DNA of 64,000 bases from Cricetomys ansorgei (GCA_026225945.1 JAMJFZ010001868.1:3133501-3197500), one strand, 5' to 3'; shown: positions 11,452 through 23,878, numbered from the stretch's first letter. Numbers and translations are program-made. The notes: generated by a model from the sequence alone, not told the origin.

Positions 11452-14400
11452 GAAAATCCTCAAAGGAAGGGTCCTCCTTTGGACCCTACATTTGTATACA
11501 TGGACACCTCCACTTGTGTACACACAACACACAAAAATGGAGGAAGGGAAGGGGAAGAGGGAAAGAGAATGAGCTGTCAAGAATGAGGTGACAGGTAAAT
11601 ATTTGAGGACACAGATCTTGTAATCATTGGTCTCGGGTATGTGACTCCTGCCCCGAAATGAAAACCATTCACCCCTGTGTAAAGGTAAACAAACATGCAT
11701 GCCAGTACCCATCAAAGCAGAGAAGCACATTTACTGGGAGAATTCAGACAGTGCATAAGCCAATGTGGAAGAAAGTTCTTCCTAAAACACCCTTGCGTTT
11801 TGGGTGCCAATGTTCCCATGTTTCCAAAGTTTGCTTATAGTTTCATTAGCCAAAGCCATGGCTATGGCTGGCCACCCACCAGTCTTTGTAAGCCACTCCA
11901 AGTCCAACACCTCTCTATCATTAGCCAACCTAAGTAACAACAGGCAGACAGTGACAAAAAGAAGCAGGAAGAAAGGAGAGTAGAGTTGACAGTGGCACCT
12001 GCCAGAGACTTCTAGCCCAACGCCTCTAAATCTGCCCAAACACATTCCCATGCAAAGGTTTTCCTCTGAGGTAGGAATGGTACAACTCAGAGACCAGAAT
12101 AAATCCCAGTAATAGTAAAAGTGAGAAAGTTCATTAGGAACTGAACACAATGGAAAACATCTTGAGGAGCAGATCTCAAAAGCCCTAGGGCTGTTCTAAC
12201 GGTTTGCCTATTCTATAGGGGAATGAGATCCAGGCCACCCCTGGAGTGACAGTCTTGCAGAGCCATGTGCTCTTCCATGGGGTCAGCCGCCACAGAGCTG
12301 GTACCGAAGATAGGAGAAATTACTAACTGGCCCATTCATTTTTGTATCTCTGGAGCACGAAGACGGTCAGCAGGCAATAAATGTGGAAAAAAAAAGAATC
12401 AGTAAACCAGTATATGACTGAATAGTTTCCCCAACTAAGAGGTAAGGAGGCCAATTAAGCGGTGAGAAGGGAAATAGCCCGGCCATCCTACCCTGACTGA
12501 CTCAAAGGAAAACAGTAAATCACACCCAACTACATTTATTTTACACAAAAGGGAGTCTTTATGCATTCATAAATAAACAGCACAAGGTTGGTCTCCGACA
12601 TTCTGGAGAGATGCTCTTTAAATGGGAAACAAGTAGGTGCAAGATTCTGAGCAAACAAAGGGACTACGTCTGTTTGCCAGCTTTGTTATCCTTCCCAAGG
12701 ACAGGATCATCATTCTAGCAGTATGGTGCTCTCCTCCCAGATGCACATCCTCACAGCAACCTGCTTGGCTGTAACCCACCCATGGGGAGCACAAGATAAA
12801 CAACGAGGACAATTACCTGGAAAATTCTGAAAATGTATCCCAGATTCCGTCTGTGCTTCTGTCCTAATATATATGTACGCAGTTCTATTACAGTTTCCCT
12901 TTTAACACAAACGCTCTGAAGCATCGCAGATCCTGTGGAACACACTTCATGTCCTGCACAAAAGGAAACTGTAGTATCTGTCTGGAAATAACCTCAAGAA
13001 TAGAGCTTCCAAAAGCAAGGGTAGTTTACTAGTATGCACTTAGTGACAGTTTTGTTTTTTGGTTGTTCTTTGTTTTTCCCCCTAACTGTGAGAAAGTAAC
13101 TTGATCCTCCCAGTCTGATTCTGTCCATGATCAGTAAGTAATACGCTGGTAACAATACACACACACACACCTTTCTCCAGCGATCAAGTGAAAAGCAGCT
13201 CGCACACGCTGGGCTTGCGCTTGAGCACAGAGTGCACTGGCAGAGCTGAAACAAACCTTTGAGACGGTCATCCCCCTTTCCACTCTCAGGACAGCAAGGG
13301 AACAAGATAAACAACATTACTACTCACTTGAATGCAAGCCAGGGGATGGAAGGAATCTATCTGCCAGTCCAAAGTGTTTAGTGTGCAGCTTTTTAATTAC
13401 TGTATTTATGATACTATCCACAACATATCCCCTACCACAAATGTTCTAGCAGGTCATTAATCCTTGACAAGTACATTAATGTGCCCGCCTCTCCTGCAGA
13501 CTCTTATTGTGCTGACATGGGGCAAAAATGCTAGGAATTCTCTTCAAAGTAAATACTTTATGTCAACAGCCCTAGCTACCACTGATCCTCGCTTAACTAT
13601 TTCAAGATAGTATTCCTGTGTAAATATTTGGTGCTTCTGACCTTAAAGATGAATTTGCAAACAAAATTTGTAAACTGCCTTTGCCTCACGCAGCATTTCT
13701 GTCAGAGGAACGGTAGTGTGACCCACCAAGAAGATGGCTTGCGCTTTTCAGAATTAACATATTCTGTGACTCATTAAACCACAGCATGCCACCATCCTGC
13801 TGATACAACATGGTAAGATCTCGGCTTTTTAAAAATCTCAAGGAGTAAGTCATTGAGAACCGTCAAGATTTTCACAATAATTGAAGGACTACCTGTGTCA
13901 GCACTAAATGGGTTTAATTTCAACCACTGAGGATTAATGTTTTTCTCAAAGAATTCGAAGCACGATTAATCATTGTTTGGTAGCACATGATCACCGGGGA
14001 CACCACTAATTATCTTGCTGCGTTAGAACATGAGCACAGAAGCTCCAAGGAAAAGGAGCAAGTCTGCCGTGTCAGGGTGGGAGCACTGCGAGGCATGCTG
14101 GACAAACCGACAGTCGAAAAGACTGCTGGGGCACAAATCCCAGCTACACATTGTATTACGAAGAACCAGAAATGAATGCAAGTTATTGACCCCGGCCTGG
14201 AGCCAAGATCACACAGAGACAGTGGCTAGGTTCTTAGAATCGTGGAGTCCACGGGCCTTTGGTCCTCTTGCACCTGTCTGTGGCTGCCAGGCTTTGGGGG
14301 GAAATCTGTTGTCTTTCCCTCTCAGTCTGTCTCTCCTCTCACTCTAAAGAGCTACAGACATCAGCAGAAGAACCAACCTTCCTTTTCTTCAACTGAAGTA

Positions 14401-14642
14401 CTGAAGTACAAGAGAACGAAACTTAACATACCAAGCTACAAACAAGGTCTGAAGTGTGTAAGGCTGACTGGACACGTGAGGCTGTTGAGATGCTTTCTCT
14501 GTTTATTTATAAGTCCTTAGGAAATTCCAGTGTCAGTCCTTAAGCATTTGAAGTCACACGGTACAAATATGGCCAAGCCTAACACAGACCCTTTGATGTT
14601 ACTCGTCAAGTGACCCCTTCTTCCACAAGACTTCTTTAAGAG
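11452..14642. other. Unassigned unique sequence
   Basis: No gene or recognisable repeat is seen in about 3.2 kb apart from a short AC run at 13157-13170. From about 13370 to 13990 the DNA is AT-rich with several TAATTA- and ATTAAT-like words. That composition is compatible with a conserved non-coding element, but it cannot be tested from one sequence. Confidence 0.5.
13157..13170. repeat. (AC)7 microsatellite
   Basis: Seven uninterrupted AC units within unique sequence. Confidence 0.95.
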
Positions 14643-14859
14643 CAGCGGTTCTCAATCTGTGGGTCATGACCCCTTTGGGGAGTCTAATGACCCTTTCGCA
14701 GGGGTCGCCTAAGACCGTCTGCATAGCAGGTATTTACATTATGATTCATAACAGTAGCAAAATTACAGTTATGAAGTAATAATAAAAAAATTTTATGGTT
14801 AGGGGAACATGAGGAACTATTTTAAAGGGTTGCAGCATTAGGAAGGTTGAGAACCACCG
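14643..14859 (+). mobile_element. URR1-type hAT DNA transposon, complete
   Basis: A 217-bp non-autonomous element with terminal inverted repeats: left cagcggttctcaatct, and right end 'ggttgagaaccaccg', which reads CGGTGGTTCTCAACC on the other strand. It is flanked by an 8-bp target duplication, tttaagag at 14635-14642 and ttttagag at 14860-14867 (7 of 8 match). Eight-base duplications are characteristic of hAT transposition. Internal sequence ('attatgattcataacagtag') matches rodent URR1. There is no transposase frame. Confidence 0.92.
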
Positions 14860-14867
14860 TTTTAGAG

Positions 14868-17859
14868 AAAATTAGCAAGCAAAATCTCCAGAAATAATAA
14901 TAACAGAGGTTTTCCGGTGAGCTGTCTCTGGAAATTCGGGAACACACCTGAAACTGGAGAAGGCTTTGTCACTGTACCATTAAGAGGTTGGGGGCAGGTA
15001 TCAATTAGCCTTTGAAGTTACATCTGTAAAATGGGCTTGTGATGCCTCCTCTGCAAAGCTCTCAATGAGAACAGAACTCCCTTTCTCTAGAGGGAGAAAG
15101 ATACGAATGAGACTTTTAAGTAGAAACAGAGTGCAGGCTATGACACGGGCCTGTGTGATTTCTACTACCCTAATAAAGTTCTTTCTCAAAACAATAACAG
15201 TAATGATTATAATTACTAGTATTTGAGATAGGGTCTCATATAGCCTAGGCTGGCTGGAGCCAAATATTTTTAATAAATACTACTCTTTGGCTAATAAAAA
15301 AAATACCCTAAACTATTCGAAAAGAAATGTAAATGTTTTATTATTTCCTGATTTGAGTTTTTAATCTCTCTTATGTTCTTCTGGTTGTGTTTCTTTTTAG
15401 CATCCAGCTGAAGTTCTTTCTTCCTTCTCTCTTAATAGAATCTTCATGGGTTTTTTTTCTAAGTATAACCCTTGCAGCAGCTATGATAGAACACATAGTT
15501 CTAGCAGTGTGCAAAACATTTTCATATGCTTTATTGTAGAGAACATGAGGTTCTTATGCTCACAGATAACACTAGGAAAACCAGGAACATTAAACTTACA
15601 AGGTTTTCTCTTCCAATGTAAGGGATTTATACCTGTTTTCTCCTGGAAGGCTAGAAGCATGTGTAGATAAATAATCTGGTGATCTTTTGCTATCTGTAGA
15701 GTCAGGCTTCACCTGAATCCCCTGGATTCCTGAGCACTGTTTCTCCATGAATAGAATCCCTTCTTATAAAACAGATCCCGAGTACTAAGAGTCTACTATT
15801 ATACTTATTCCAGACCTTTCCTCCCTAGACCCTTACCCCAAACACTGTTTCTTAGTCAACAGAAACCATTCTTATGGAAGAGGTACTCTGCAAAAAGATA
15901 CGTGCTTTGCAAAGGTGTTTCAACATAGTGGTGCCTTAAACTTTGTTGGGATAATTGTCAAGAGGAAATTTCTTCCCCAAATTCTAAAACTGTGCTTCAG
16001 TATATCAACATAAACTGCCTGGAGTCAGATTCTACAAGTGGGAACCAGCACTGGCTAGGTCCTACTGAACCAGGTTTCCTGCTTGTCTCTCGCACAGATA
16101 GTTCCTCAGCGGGCCATAGCATTTGTGGGGACCCCCACACCTGTTTCCCTTAAGTGATTTGTTTTTCTCTTTTCGATCACTTTCTGAAAGAGAGGCAGAG
16201 CATTCTAGAATCAGCAGAGCAACATGAAGCATGCTATCCAATATTCCATAGACTTTTCCGATGCAAATTAGCCTGCTAAGTGTACTTGAATCCTAGCACA
16301 CCCAACTCTTCCTGCAAATAATTACTCTTCCCCCAGGCTTTTGATATGAAAACAGTGAGAAAAGTGCGAGTCTACCAAAGCACACTGAAGTACGACAAAC
16401 AAATCTTTTTAAGAATCGTCAAAAATAACAAATAAAAAAAAGTTAAAAAAAAAATAAAAACACAAAGAATAAAGCTGTTATTCTAACTTTCAGTAGCATT
16501 TCCATCAACTGTTTCACCAGGGCCATTTCCCCTTAAGCTCTGCATTAAATAATCTGATCATTAAACCTGTGAAAACCACAAGGGATGTGCCCATCTCATT
16601 AGGAACTGCACTCCTGTGAGCTATGATAACGAGGAATCTATTTTGGTTTTAAGGACAAACTTACGTGCTGCCTGTTGCTTAGTGCAGAGACATGTCTAGT
16701 AAGCTTCAGCACAAAGACAGATGCCCCGGGAGCCTGTCTGTCACGGTGGCAATGAGTCCTCACACAGGAACGTTTCCTCCCAGAACCTCTACAGACTCTC
16801 AGTCTTGATCTACCAACAAAGACCACAAGATGTTCACAGCAGAAAACCACGAGCTCTACCATACAGAGCCGAATATCTCTTTAAGACGTTACCAGCTCTC
16901 TAATAGAAGCCAGATTGTGGTGCTTTACAGTCACTCGAACCCTGCAGGATTCAAAACCTTTCCAATGGGAACTGGCTGCCCTTTTGCTTTACAACACATG
17001 AGTAACACCAAATAATCCTTGATACAACTTAGTCACATTAAACAATGAAAGAAATTCATTCTTCTCCTTTTTATATTTTAGAACAGTGTATTGAGAATGG
17101 GCCTAGAATTTGCTATGGTATTTTATTTATTAACTCAATCATTTATGTTAATTTTGTAGGTGAGTACTGAATTTACATCATTTCTACCTCTTCCTCTTTC
17201 TGTTCCAACTCTTCCTGTGTCTCCTCACTGCCTCTTGAATTGAAGACAACGTCTTTAATTACTGTTTTACACACACACGCACATCCTGCGGAGTCCATTA
17301 GTGTTGCTCATATGTGTATGTTTAAGGCTGATGAGAAAAGGTGATGAGAGATGATTTTTGGTCCTGATTCTGCAGAGGCGTTTATACACCAAGTAGTACA
17401 AGCCTTTGGCACCATCGCCTTCTGAATGAATTTTACCACAGTGATGGAGAAGGTTTACCCAGCATTCTCCCGCTGACATTGGGTTTTCATTGACATTGGG
17501 TCAATGAAGAAAGTTAAGAAAGACTGACCCAACTAGGATGACAGTTTTGTAAAACCCTAAGGTGAAGAAGCCAGATTCTATGGAAAAATTATTCTTGAGA
17601 TATTATTCTTATGGCTGGGTTTCAGGCCAAACTTGAATTTATAGCATTAATTGACTTTCCCCCATTATATACACCAACTTAGTCAGGATAGAACCACTTA
17701 GTGGCCTAGAAGTCTAATCTCCTTTACAAAGACAACATCTCAGAGGACAGGTATAGGACCTAAAACAATTCATCACTGCCTTCTAAAATATTGAGATGGA
17801 AAACACTCATCAAACATACACGTTTAATCCAATACAAAAAATCTTGTACGGTAATTTTT
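14868..17859. other. Unassigned unique sequence
   Basis: About 3 kb with no recognised gene. It holds a short B1 fragment at 15221-15262 and an A-rich run at about 16425-16470. Frames at 15446-15670 and 16638-16903 have no domain that I recognise. Confidence 0.5.
15221..15262 (-). mobile_element. B1 fragment
   Basis: The plus-strand words 'tttgagatagggtctcatat' and 'agcctaggctggctgg' match the reverse complement of the B1 3' half. Only about 40 bp survive. Confidence 0.5.
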
Positions 17860-18081
17860 TAAAAGACTTATTTTAATTTTATATGAATGAGTGTTTGCTT
17901 ATACGTATGTCCGCCCACCGCATCTGTGTAGCGACCACAAAGGTCATGAGAAGGTGTCAGATCCCCTGGAACCGGAGTCACAGAGGGTTGTAAGGCCACC
18001 ATGGAAGTGCTGGGAATTGAACTTGGGTCCTCTGGCAGAGCAGCCACTGCTCGTGCAACCAATGAGCCATCTCTCTCTCTC
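17860..18081 (-). mobile_element. B2/B3-type SINE
   Basis: The tRNA-like end is at the right (plus-strand 'caatgagccatctctctctc'). The body contains 'gtcagatcccctggaacc' and 'gtgctgggaattgaacttgg', both diagnostic of B2/B3 in reverse orientation. The frame at 17891-18220 on the plus strand lies over this SINE and is rejected as a gene. Confidence 0.85.
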
Positions 18082-19493
18082 ATACTGCAGTTTTTGTCAA
18101 GCATCACCTAAACAAAAACCTCACAGCCGTGTGTATGAACCAGAAGGCCAATTCAGCCCCATTGACCAGGAGGAAAACCCCAACATACATTCTACTAAAG
18201 CTCACGGGGTCACTACATAGCTCACTGGGTAAGAATGTTGATACAATGTCCAACAAAGGATACAACTTAACACAGAACTTAGAAGGAATCATCACTAGTG
18301 TGGGAACATGGAAACTAAATTAAAACCAGCAATCAGGCTTTCTAGAAGGGCGCCCGAGTCCCTACACAGGACTCAGCATCCCGGTAACCTTTAGATGCCC
18401 TTTCTTGATGGCTCTGCAATTACAGTTCTTTTCTTTAAACAACGTATTCTCCCACATCTGGCTCTTTTTAGCTCTGCGCATTTTCCTTTTTTCTACTTGT
18501 TCTACGATAGCAGACACTAGTCTGATGTCATTGGGCTGACAACACATCCACATTATGTAGTCTGAACGCCAACAATACATTCACATTATGTTAATTGTCT
18601 GAAGGCCATAGAGGTTTTAAGACACGGAACACTACGCAGGCCTTATTAGTAAGCAGCCATTTAACTTATCATTTAAGTCAGGTTCAAAAATTATGCCAGA
18701 AAAGGAAATACAGCTAGGACGGCACCAGAAAAAAGTGGCCTGCGCGATCAACCATCACACGAAGAAACCACTCTATCCTTCAAAGCGGAACTCTGGGAAA
18801 CTGAAACAAAGAACGTGCTGTCTCCTGGGGTGCAGGTTCAGGAAGCTCCTGCGAGGCAGAAGGTAAAGGGAAGCTACAGCCTCTCTACAGTACTGAAGGC
18901 AATGGTGTTTCCAGATGCCCTAGTCACTAACATGGCTTCTACATGTGAAGTCCATCATGTGCCAAGTGCTGGCTGTGTGTATCTGCTGGTGTGTTTGCCT
19001 CCACCCTCCACTCTGCCCTGTCCAGCCTGAGCTTCTCCCCCAACCTGTGAGTTTCCTTTCTTTCTGCGTACTCCCTTACTTTACTGCCCATTACTGACCC
19101 AACACAACTGGTTGTCAGGAACCAGCTCCATTCCAGGCACAAGGCTCAGTTACCCCAGTACAATGGGGAGCTCAGAGCTGGATGAGATCCAATTCTGGCC
19201 AGATAACTGTCCAAAAGCATTTGCCTGCCAGACATTTTACACCTCGAAGACAAGCTTCACGCCAACCTCCACAGAGGAGTTGAAGCCACAGCAAGTGCAT
19301 GGCTTTCCCCTTTATGACCTGACTTTCATTCAAAAGCATGAAGAATGAAAACCATTGTCAAAGTGTCAACATTTCCACACAGTAAACATTCTAAATTCTC
19401 TGAACCAAGACATTGTGGCCTTTGGGAAAGCAGTATGTCATAACCTCTCCCCTATCACTTCTTTCCAGGTTGATCCTGGTGAGGGACTGACTA
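18082..19493. other. Unassigned unique sequence
   Basis: No gene or repeat is recognised. The last 140 bp before the TCAG satellite are ordinary unique sequence containing a good pyrimidine tract and AG ('cacttctttccaggt' near 19457). This resembles a splice acceptor but is followed directly by the satellite. Confidence 0.5.
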
Positions 19494-20270
19494 TTCAGTC
19501 AGTCAGTCAGTCAGTTAGCCGTCAGTCAGTCAGTCAGTCAAGTCAGTCAGTCAGTCAGTCGTCAGTCAAGTCAGTCAGTCGTCAGTCAGTCAAGTCAGTC
19601 AGTCAGTCAGTCAGTCAAATCAGTCGTCAGTCAGTCAGGCGTCAGTCAGTCAGTCATCAGTCAAGTCAGTCAGTCAGTCGTCAGTCAGTCAGTCAGTCAG
19701 TCAAGTAAGTCAGTCAGTCAGTCAGTCAGTCAGTCAGTCAAGCCAGTCAGTCAAGTCAGTCAGTCAGTCAGTCAGTCGTCAGTCAGTCAGTCAGTCAGTC
19801 AAGCCAGTCAGTCAAGTCAGTCAGTCAGTCAGTCAGTCGTCAGTCAGTCAGTCAGTCAAGTCAGTCAGTCGTCAGTCAGTCAGTCGTCAGTCAGTCAAGT
19901 CAGTCAGTCAGTCAGTCATCAGTCAAGTCAGTCAGTCAGTCAGTCAAGTCAGTCAGTCAGTCAAGTCAGTCAGTCAGTCAGTCAGTCAGTCAAGTAAGTC
20001 AGTCAGTCAGTCAGTCAAGTCAGTCAGTCAGTCAGTCAAGCCAGTCAGTCAAGTCAGTCAGTCAGTCAGTCAGTCGTCAGTCAGTCAGTCAAGTCAGTCA
20101 GTCGTCAGTCAGTCAGTCGTCAGTCAGTCAAGTCAGTCAGTCAGTCAGTCATCAGTCAAGTCAGTCAGTCAGTCAGTCAAGTCAGTCAGTCAGTCAAGTC
20201 AGTCAGTCAGTCAGTCAGTCAGTCAGTCAAGTCAGTCAGTCAGTCAGTCAGTCGTCAGTCAGTCAGTCAG
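19494..20270 (+). repeat. Long (TCAG)n satellite with higher-order repeats
   Basis: About 777 bp is built almost entirely from the tetranucleotide TCAG with regularly placed shift units (AAG, GTCGTC, ATC, AAGCC) that break the 4-bp register. A 61-bp unit starting AAGCC at 19740 recurs at 19801. A larger block of about 190 bp starting at 19801 recurs at 20038, a period of 237 bp. The two large blocks differ mainly by one 4-bp unit. This indicates growth by slippage followed by unequal exchange or replication-based duplication of whole blocks. Confidence 0.97.
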
Positions 20271-20501
20271 TAAGCCTAGTAAGTCTTACTTGTGACACAT
20301 CAGCACCCTGTAGAGCATCTAGCACCAAACACCCACTTATTAAATACCCAGTGAGTCAAGTGACAACTGAGCGGCTCATGGCTAGCTAGAGTTTTTAAGC
20401 CCAACTCCTCAAGATCTTTCCCCAGTTTATAGTGGATCTTTAAAAACATTCCCAGCAGGGAAAGAGGTTCAGAGGGTAACATGTTGTTTGGAATCCCTGC
20501 A
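20271..20501. other. Unique sequence between satellites
   Basis: Short unique stretch with no recognised feature. Confidence 0.5.

Positions 20502-20536
<35 letters not shown>
20502..20536. repeat. (AC)17 microsatellite
   Basis: An uninterrupted AC run between 'cctgcag' and 'gttataa'. It accounts for the alternating CV stretch in the minus-strand frame at 20300-20674. Confidence 0.97.
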
Positions 20537-20539
<3 letters not shown>

Positions 20540-21078
20540 ATAATAACTATTTGAAGCCAGCCAAACTCCCAAATCAAATATCCAGACACTTAAGAGCAAT
20601 GTAACACTGAGCATGTTTTCTAACCACATTCTATACATTACTTTTCTTACCAATAAACTAGATTCAGTTTGCAAGGCTCTGCAGTACTTGTGAAATTTAA
20701 AATCAACTTATGTAAAGAGCCATACAGGAAACCTTGCCGAATGAAATCAGTTGCCATTCTATTCTGCAGCTCCAGATCAAAACGTAACTATCAAAATCTA
20801 ATTTGCCAAAGCCGAAGTTCACTCAAGCAGCAGATATGCATCAAGGGCTAACAATACACAATTGGAGTCTGCCTGCTGTTCAGCATCAAAGGACTAGTTT
20901 AACATCTGCCTTTAAGTGCAGGAAAACAACAATTAGTTCACACAGAGAGGAGAGAGGTGTACAATCCAATCTTATTTTCTTTATCGAAGCATTAAAGGAT
21001 TACCCAGTTTTAGCAGACTGGAGCTTTTTTGCAGGAATCACATGATGGAGGAAAGCAATCTTAAAATGATGGTCTCTC

Positions 21079-21081
<3 letters not shown>
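20537..21081. other. Unassigned unique sequence
   Basis: About 545 bp of mixed unique sequence. No gene, splice pair or repeat is recognised. Confidence 0.5.
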
Positions 21082-21121
<40 letters not shown>

Positions 21122-21136
21122 TATGTGTGTGTGTGT
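21082..21136. repeat. (GT)n microsatellite
   Basis: A GT run with two ATGT interruptions near its right end. Confidence 0.97.
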
Positions 21137-21183
21137 CCCACATCATAAAAGTTAACTTGGAGGATCTTGCTCTACCATTCCCC

Positions 21184-21377
21184 ACTATTTTCTGAGACAG
21201 GCTCTCTACTGAATCTGGAGGTCACTAATTGGCTTTACTGGCTGGCCAGAGAGCTCAGGACTCCTCCTGTCTCCGTTCCACCAGTGCTCAGGTCACACAC
21301 CTGCACCATACCCCAGTTTAAATGGGTGCTAGGGGTCTGAACTTGTACTTTACCATCTGAATTATGCTGCCCCAACT
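21184..21377 (-). mobile_element. B4-type SINE
   Basis: In reverse orientation: 'ttctgagacaggctctctac', 'ggtcactaattggctttac', 'ctggctggccagagagctca' and then 'gggtgctaggggtctgaac', which is the B1-like half followed by the tRNA-like half of B4. The far tRNA end is degraded. Confidence 0.75.
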
Positions 21378-21674
21378 GTAAGAGTAGGATTTGGTCTCCA
21401 CAGTGAGTCCACTCAATGGTGCCGGTTTGTCCAATAATCTATCATAGGAAAATCTCAAAATGGAGAAATACCATGGTGTCTATGCAAACTAGTTTATGAA
21501 AGAGGATGAAGTTTGACACACGCTGCTATTTGGTTGGCTAGGGTGGTGGTAGTGCACAGCCATGTTCTCTGAGTCCCACTCTGCCACTGTCTCTCCCCTC
21601 CTTTGGGCCCGCAGTAACCCTGGAAATAAGTAGCTCCTTGCCTTCTGTTTCTAGAACACCTGAGCTCAGAGAGC

Positions 21675-21683
21675 TATATAAAG
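21675..21683 (+). promoter_or_regulatory. TATA-box-like motif, promoter candidate
   Basis: TATATAAAG is followed by GC-richer sequence, which would place a transcription start near 21705. The first ATG downstream (21766-21768) opens a 36-codon frame ending at 21876 with no recognised motif. No CCAAT or GC box is obvious in the preceding 80 bp. A single TATA match is weak evidence, so this is only a candidate. Confidence 0.2.
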
Positions 21684-22794
21684 CCCCGTCCCTCTGCCTT
21701 CCCAGGACAGCAGCACAGACAAGCTAAAGCTCTCCCTGGAGGCTACTTTTCCGTCTCAACTCACTATGGCTCCCTTGGTAGATAAGGGAAACCCTAGTTT
21801 TCCAAAGTCCAGAAATAACACTGAGCACTGTAGCATTTTCCATTCTCTTAAAAGCCATCACCTCCTGCTCTCCTAGGGCGTTCTGAGCACAAAGCAGAGT
21901 CTCAAACATGGCCTTTCAGTGTGTTGTGCTGAAGACACAGTGGCTATAAGACACTGCAAACTTGGGCTTAAAAACAGCGAAAGGGTTATTCCAGGTCGGC
22001 ACAGCACACTACACTGTCAGATGCCTACTTAGAAGCTAGCGACCATGGCCTGCTGAAAACATTACAAATGAAAATGGTTCCCATCTACTTCCCCTAAGTT
22101 CCCAACAAACCAAGTACACAGACCTATTCCCATAGCCTGGATCACGTGAACTAAGACTGATCGAATTTATTGCACTAAGCGTATCAATTCAATGTTTAAA
22201 TTAACCACCTCTTATTTGTTAATTTTAACTTAGCAAGCAGCAAACACAAAATGCTTAAGAAAATATCAATAGAGACCCAAGTTTAAAATAACGGAGATGT
22301 TCTATTTCTCACTTAGTGTAGAGGATATGAGTCGATGAATATTACATAATTTGCAGTTGAATGTCTCACTGAAGAACATCCAGTGTGCTGCCTGTCTGTG
22401 GTACGTGCTAAATAAACGTTATTTGGCATCTGAACTTGAAACTCATACTTTAATCATCTTTGAATAACGGACTCCAAACTTAATACTTGGCATTTAATAG
22501 TTGGTCAACAAATATTTGCTTACAAATTAACTAAAGTTTGAGAAGTCTTACAAGGTCTACATAAGCTTTTACGTCTCTATTTAAAGCTGATGGCAAGTTT
22601 CTCCATAAGAAAATTACATCCCAACGTCCACCAAATGTTCCCTTGGTGCCATCACTTTATCTCAGATATCTGGTGTGTTTGGAAAGAGAAATACACTGAT
22701 AAATCAGGTTCAGAAATTGTGCTTAAGGTGGCAAAGCATACATGATCCAGGCTCTTAACAATGAAGGGACCACAGAAGATGTTAAAAGAAACAG

Positions 22795-22870
22795 ACACAG
22801 TATGTGCCAGACACGATTCTGGATGCATACTTAGTCCCACAGGCCTCCTGGTGAGGATGTCTAGTTATTG
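22795..22870 (-). mobile_element. Probable MIR fragment
   Basis: 'agtatgtgccagacacgatt' followed by 'tctggatgcatacttag' and 'ctcctggtgaggatg' follows the reverse complement of the MIR 3' half (tgtgccaggcactg and onwards). Divergence is high. Confidence 0.4.
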
Positions 22871-23289
22871 TAAACACTGTAGAGATTTTTGAACACAAAT
22901 CCTATCCTCAGTAAACTACTATCTCCTATAATTACACTCCTTTCTGAAGGCCAGGACAGCCTTCAAGTAAACAGAGACTGAGATCCAACTGTCTCCCTTG
23001 CACTAAAAATGATGTCACAGTTAATGTTCAATGACAGAGACACTTACTGTAGCATCGTGGAAAATATGGGTTCCTAGACAACGTGTAGGACACACTGTCC
23101 TATCACTATTAACATAAAAATAGAAATATATGTATTAAATAAGATGGCAGAACAACCCTGTTTTCACTTCTTTTCAAAGAGCCCACGGCTACCTTTTGAA
23201 CATGTCTGCATCTGTCACCAAGACAGGCTCTTTCTCAAATAACTCAACCAAATACTGAAACCAAGAAGATTGTATTCTGACTTGAGTTT

Positions 23290-23410
23290 GTTGTTGTCTT
23301 GTTTCTTTGACTCAGGGCTGCTCTACATAGTCCAGGCTTGGCCTCAACCCCAGACCTCTTGACTCAGTCTCCAAAGTGCTGTGAGAACAGGCATGCCACC
23401 ATGCTCGGCC
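23290..23410 (-). mobile_element. Degenerate B1-like SINE fragment
   Basis: 'tttgactcagggctgctcta', 'catagtccaggcttggcct' and 'aggcatgccaccatgctcgg' are in the order of a reverse-orientation B1 or proto-B1. It is diverged and contains deletions. Confidence 0.55.
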
Positions 23411-23437
23411 AAACAAGGAAGGCTTTGAAAACAGATC

Positions 23438-23637
23438 TATGGACCAGCAGGATGGCTCAGCAGGTAAAGATGTCTGCAGCCAAGTCTGATGACCTGCGTT
23501 CAATCCCTGAGATGTACACAGTGAGAGGAGAAAACAAACTCTCTGGAAGTCGTCCTCTGACTTCCACGTGCTTCTCACAGCGCGTGCACCCCCCACCCCC
23601 ATTCCCTGCCCTCCCCAAACACAATAATAAAAAGTAA
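23438..23637 (+). mobile_element. B2/B3-type SINE
   Basis: The tRNA-like head is 'ggaccagcaggatggctcag', with the B-box region 'gcgttcaatccctgag', then 'cctctgacttccacgtgct' and a C/A-rich tail ending in AATAAAAAG. This is the usual order for the family. Confidence 0.8.
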
Positions 23638-23697
23638 TTTTAGAAACCCTTCACAAATACAACACGTGATTAAGAAATGCCGACTATAAAAGAAGGA

Positions 23698-23878
23698 TTT
23701 TTTTTTTTTTTTTGGTTGTTGTTTTAGTCTGGTTTGGTTTTTCGAGACAGGGTTTCTCTGTGTAGCCTTAGCTATCCTGAAACTCTGTAGACCAGGATGG
23801 CCTCAAACTCAGAGAGATTCCCCTGCCTCTGCCTCCCAAGTGCTGGGACTAGAGGCGTATACCACCACTGCCGGGCTA
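23698..23878 (-). mobile_element. B1 SINE, full length
   Basis: On the plus strand it runs from an 18-base T tract through 'cgagacagggtttctctgtg' and 'tctgcctcccaagtgctggg' to 'accaccactgccgggcta'. It is a near-intact B1 in reverse orientation. Confidence 0.92.

Larger units (their letters stand above)
21378..23289. other. Unassigned sequence with a promoter-like patch
   Basis: No recognised gene. It holds the TATA-like patch at 21675-21683 and a probable MIR fragment at 22795-22870. The 22140-22620 interval is AT-rich and repeat-poor, compatible with conserved non-coding DNA but unproven. Confidence 0.5.

Noticed and set aside
19355..19708. 117-codon open frame with a long SVSQ-type repeat
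   Set aside because: The frame is produced by the TCAG satellite, which contains no stop on this strand; unique sequence contributes under 50 codons with no recognised domain.
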